From Tannerellaceae bacterium (GTDB lineage: Bacteria > Bacteroidota > Bacteroidia > Bacteroidales > Tannerellaceae): a stretch of DNA of 14,178 nt. The DNA lies in assembly GCA_031267775.1 (NCBI GenBank), contig JAIRYL010000084.1:1-14178 (forward strand). Direction: 5' to 3'. The translations under genes and the position numbers were made by a program. Under the pieces are notes generated by a model that made no database searches, had not been told where the DNA came from, and saw only the letters and a list, made by a program, of their open reading frames with translations. Each line of letters opens with the position of its first letter. The first letter of the stretch is position 1. This document shows positions 14,113 to 14,178 of this stretch, one piece after another.

Positions 14113-14178
14113 CGCTGACGCTGACGGCGACGAAATCCCAATCGCGCCGCCACGCCGGAGGGACGCGGTAGCGGTATT

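Noticed and set aside
14023..14178. Frames open at the right edge on both strands (plus from ATG 14057; minus ending at 14023)
   Set aside because: Both translations are low in complexity with repeated short units; neither has a supporting start context or family signature.
1..14178. CRISPR array, tRNA, rRNA, transposase, phage or integrase genes
   Set aside because: I found no regular spaced repeats, cloverleaf sequences, rRNA segments or mobile-element proteins on either strand by eye.

Overview
The window is core chromosome of a member of the Bacteroidales (Bacteroidota). Three things point there. The proteins have the recognisable Bacteroides/Parabacteroides form: single-chain glycyl-tRNA synthetase, RsmA next to MgtE, paired FKBP isomerases. 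Start codons lack strong Shine-Dalgarno sequences. Several intergenic regions carry the TAnnTTTG -7 promoter box of this phylum. I cannot name genus or species without an rRNA gene; Parabacteroides/Tannerellaceae-like is a guess. All but one of the proteins are recognisable, and no phage, transposase, CRISPR, tRNA or rRNA signal is visible.

Layout, left to right. (1) 1-1051, minus strand: the start of glyS (running off the left edge), preceded by a class III sirtuin (cobB-like). (2) 1174-2595, plus strand: a promoter, two tandem FKBP prolyl isomerases (one cytoplasmic, one lipoprotein) and a strong intrinsic terminator. (3) 2649-8770, plus strand: a promoter and a tightly packed six-gene run: Lrp/AsnC regulator, secreted S8 subtilase, xseA, xseB, ispD, recG. 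Gaps are 9 bases or fewer and two junctions overlap. (4) 8771-9008: a structured spacer with two hairpins and an 11-bp inverted repeat, leading to a secreted M23 endopeptidase with two LysM domains (9009-10145). (5) 10146-10369: a spacer with a TTTCAAC tandem and a weak terminator. (6) 10370-11389, minus strand: a flippase-like (LPG-synthase TM/UPF0104) membrane protein, divergent from rsmA and mgtE (11481-13636). The two promoters between them face each other and overlap. (7) 13639-13911, minus strand: a 90-residue protein I do not recognise, convergent with mgtE. (8) 13912-14178: AT-rich spacer passing into a GC-rich edge that looks repeat-like.

Functionally the set covers translation (glyS, rsmA), protein folding (FKBPs), DNA repair (exonuclease VII, RecG), isoprenoid synthesis (ispD), magnesium uptake (mgtE) and envelope maintenance (M23/LysM, subtilase, flippase-like protein). 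I see no evidence for an undescribed defence or mobile system. The most useful observations are the face-to-face promoters, the start-site corrections forced by promoter and terminator positions, the secreted subtilase coupled by overlap to a DNA-repair cluster, the structured spacer after recG and the matched cysteine pairs in the LysM domains.
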